From assembly GCF_019969845.1 (NCBI RefSeq), contig NZ_JAHXYR010000002.1, positions 372,001-436,000 on the forward strand: a stretch of 64,000 bases of DNA, written 5' to 3'. Positions 62,583 to 64,000 of this stretch are shown here, piece after piece. Every line of letters starts with the position of its first letter. Position 1 is the stretch's first letter. The stretch is from Sphingobacterium sp. GVS05A (GTDB lineage: Bacteria > Bacteroidota > Bacteroidia > Sphingobacteriales > Sphingobacteriaceae). Position numbers and translations under genes: made by a program. The notes below the pieces were generated by a model that was given only the letters and a program-made list of their open reading frames with translations, did no database searches and was not told the origin of the DNA.

Positions 62583-64000
62583 ATGGAAGCTAATACCTAT
62601 GATGCCATCGTCGTTGGCTCTGGCATCAGTGGAGGATGGGCAGCAAAAGAGCTTTGTGAAAGGGGCTTGAAGGTCCTGATGCTGGAACGGGGTAGCCCCT
62701 ACGAGCATGTCAAAGATTATAAATCTGCCTTACGCGAACCATGGGATCTCCCACACCGCGGGCGCACAACAGTAGAACAGAAAAAGAAATATCCGGTTAT
62801 CCACCGTGGCTGGGCAGCCTCAGAAGCGGTCATGGATGGATGGGTAAATGAAGAAGACTGCCCTTACACCGAATTGAAACCGTTTACATGGTGGCGCAGC
62901 TACCGCATGGGAGGACGATCCACCTTATGGGGTAGACAGTCCTATAGGCTAAGCCAAATGGACTTTGAAGCCAATGAGCGGGATGGAATTGCCGTGCCAT
63001 GGCCAATAGGTTACAATGATATCGCCCCTTGGTACGACCATGTCGAAAAATTTGCGGGAATCAGCGGATCCCTAGAAAATATTGCACACCTTCCGGATGG
63101 ACAGTTCTTGCCGCCCATGGAGTTGAACTGCGTAGAAAAAGATGTTGCCAAACGCATTAAACAAGAATATGGGGACAAGCGGCACCTGATCATTGGACGG
63201 GTAGCAAACCTTACAGCCCTGATTCCAGGGAGATCAAAATGTCAATTTCGGAACAGATGCTGGGAAGGATGCCCTTTTGGAGGCTATTTCAGTACCCAAT
63301 CCTCTACCCTACCGGCCGCAATGAAAACGGGCAACTTAACTGTCAGGCCTTATTCGTTGGTTCGGCAGGTCCTGTATGACAAAAACACCAAAAAGGCCAC
63401 TGGTGTTGAGGTCTTAGATACCGAAACCAACCAAACCTATGAGTTCAAGAGTAAAGTGGTCTTTCTATGTGCCTCGGCTCTCAACAGTGCTTGGGTCTTA
63501 TTTAACTCAGCAACAGACATCTGGCCCGAAGGTTTGGGGAGCAGCAGTGGTGAGTTGGGCCATAATGTAATGGACCATCATTACAACATCGGTGCTTCCG
63601 GAATAGTGGAAGGCTACGAAGACCGCTATATATTCGGTAAGAGGGCAAATGGATTTTATATTCCCCGATTTGTCAATATAGGCAGTGACAAAAGAGATTA
63701 CCTGCGTGGTTTTGGTTATCAAGGCGGTGCCAGTCGTGAAGGCTGGGGCAGAGAGGTTGCCGAACTCAATATAGGTGGTGATTTTAAAGATGCACTTACT
63801 GAACCCGGCCAGTGGACTATCGGTGCAACAGGCTTTGGAGAAATACTCCCCTATCACGAAAATAAAATCTCACTGGATAAAGATCGCAAGGACAAATGGG
63901 GATTGCCTGTATTAGCTATGGATGCTGAACTGAAAGATAATGAGCTGAAGATGCGAAAGGATATGCAGGAAGAAATAAAAGCGATGCTTACTATCGCAGG
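62583..64000 (+). CDS. GMC-family oxidoreductase, 3' end cut by window edge
   Basis: About 472 residues are visible from ATG 62583; the C-terminus runs off the right edge. The FAD-binding VVGSGISGGWAAKEL near the start, RMGGRSTLWGRQSYR, and a Cys cluster (SKCQFRNRCWEGCPFGG, with three cysteines) match the bacterial glucose/glycoside dehydrogenase branch, including gluconate-2-dehydrogenase-like large subunits and glycoside 3-dehydrogenases. It would oxidise a sugar hydroxyl using FAD. Such enzymes often need a small partner subunit, which is not on the visible side. The AraC regulator is divergent. Confidence 0.88.
   Translation, partial: MEANTYDAIVVGSGISGGWAAKELCERGLKVLMLERGSPYEHVKDYKSALREPWDLPHRGRTTVEQKKKYPVIHRGWAASEAVMDGWVNEEDCPYTELKPFTWWRSYRMGGRSTLWGRQSYRLSQMDFEANERDGIAVPWPIGYNDIAPWYDHVEKFAGISGSLENIAHLPDGQFLPPMELNCVEKDVAKRIKQEYGDKRHLIIGRVANLTALIPGRSKCQFRNRCWEGCPFGGYFSTQSSTLPAAMKTGNLTVRPYSLVRQVLYDKNTKKATGVEVLDTETNQTYEFKSKVVFLCASALNSAWVLFNSATDIWPEGLGSSSGELGHNVMDHHYNIGASGIVEGYEDRYIFGKRANGFYIPRFVNIGSDKRDYLRGFGYQGGASREGWGREVAELNIGGDFKDALTEPGQWTIGATGFGEILPYHENKISLDKDRKDKWGLPVLAMDAELKDNELKMRKDMQEEIKAMLTIA

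Noticed and set aside
1..64000. CRISPR arrays, insertion sequences, prophage genes, tRNAs and rRNAs
   Set aside because: I saw no regularly spaced direct repeats, transposase or phage proteins, or tRNA-like folds other than the tmRNA.

Overview
The window reads as a chromosomal segment of a Bacteroidota bacterium, most likely the Sphingobacteriaceae and plausibly Sphingobacterium (genus is inference). The signs are two SusC/SusD pairs, an ECF sigma factor with a FecR anti-sigma factor, promoters of the TTTG-N19-TAnnTTTG type, little sign of Shine-Dalgarno sites, lipoproteins throughout, a tmRNA whose tag reads GEENYALAA, and a fatty-acid-hydroxylase-like membrane enzyme of the sort used on sphingolipids. 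I saw no insertion sequence, prophage, CRISPR array, tRNA or rRNA.

Layout. 1-8.3 kb: a YeiH-type transporter cut by the left edge, a VOC protein, cysE-cysM, a HipA-like kinase overlapping a DUF3037 gene, then a forward cluster DUF1599 - DoxX-type membrane protein - aroK - phosphodiesterase lipoprotein. 8.3-18.8 kb: a complete ECF sigma / FecR / SusC (with STN domain) / SusD / DUF4843 / PKD-like lipoprotein / TlpA-like thioredoxin locus on the minus strand. 19.2-27.5 kb: a second SusC/SusD pair behind a textbook promoter, two secreted minus-strand proteins, an AraC regulator and a 5'-truncated GH27 alpha-galactosidase. 27.5-32.6 kb: a PhoD phosphatase and several unknown genes.

32.7-40 kb is the most coherent part. 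A TonB-dependent receptor, a DtxR-family metalloregulator, feoA, feoB and a small two-gene operon (58-aa protein plus TPR-like protein) share a near-identical motif (core GTTAG-N6-CTAAY). At all three promoters the motif fills the 19-bp spacer between the -33 and -7 boxes. This looks like a local iron or manganese regulon and brings two uncharacterised genes into it.

40-64 kb holds mostly housekeeping and stand-alone genes: fatty acid hydroxylase, GIN-domain protein, fbaA, ArsC-like reductase, M1 peptidase, an Rrf2 regulator with an NAD(P)-binding partner, an APC permease, DUF1543, a class-A beta-lactamase-like hydrolase, a LEA-like lipoprotein, folD, lepA, a CDF metal exporter, an aminotransferase, an M3 peptidase and ssrA (tmRNA). 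At the right edge an AraC regulator diverges from a GMC oxidoreductase that runs out of the window. Many genes are separated by clear bidirectional hairpin terminators, listed individually.
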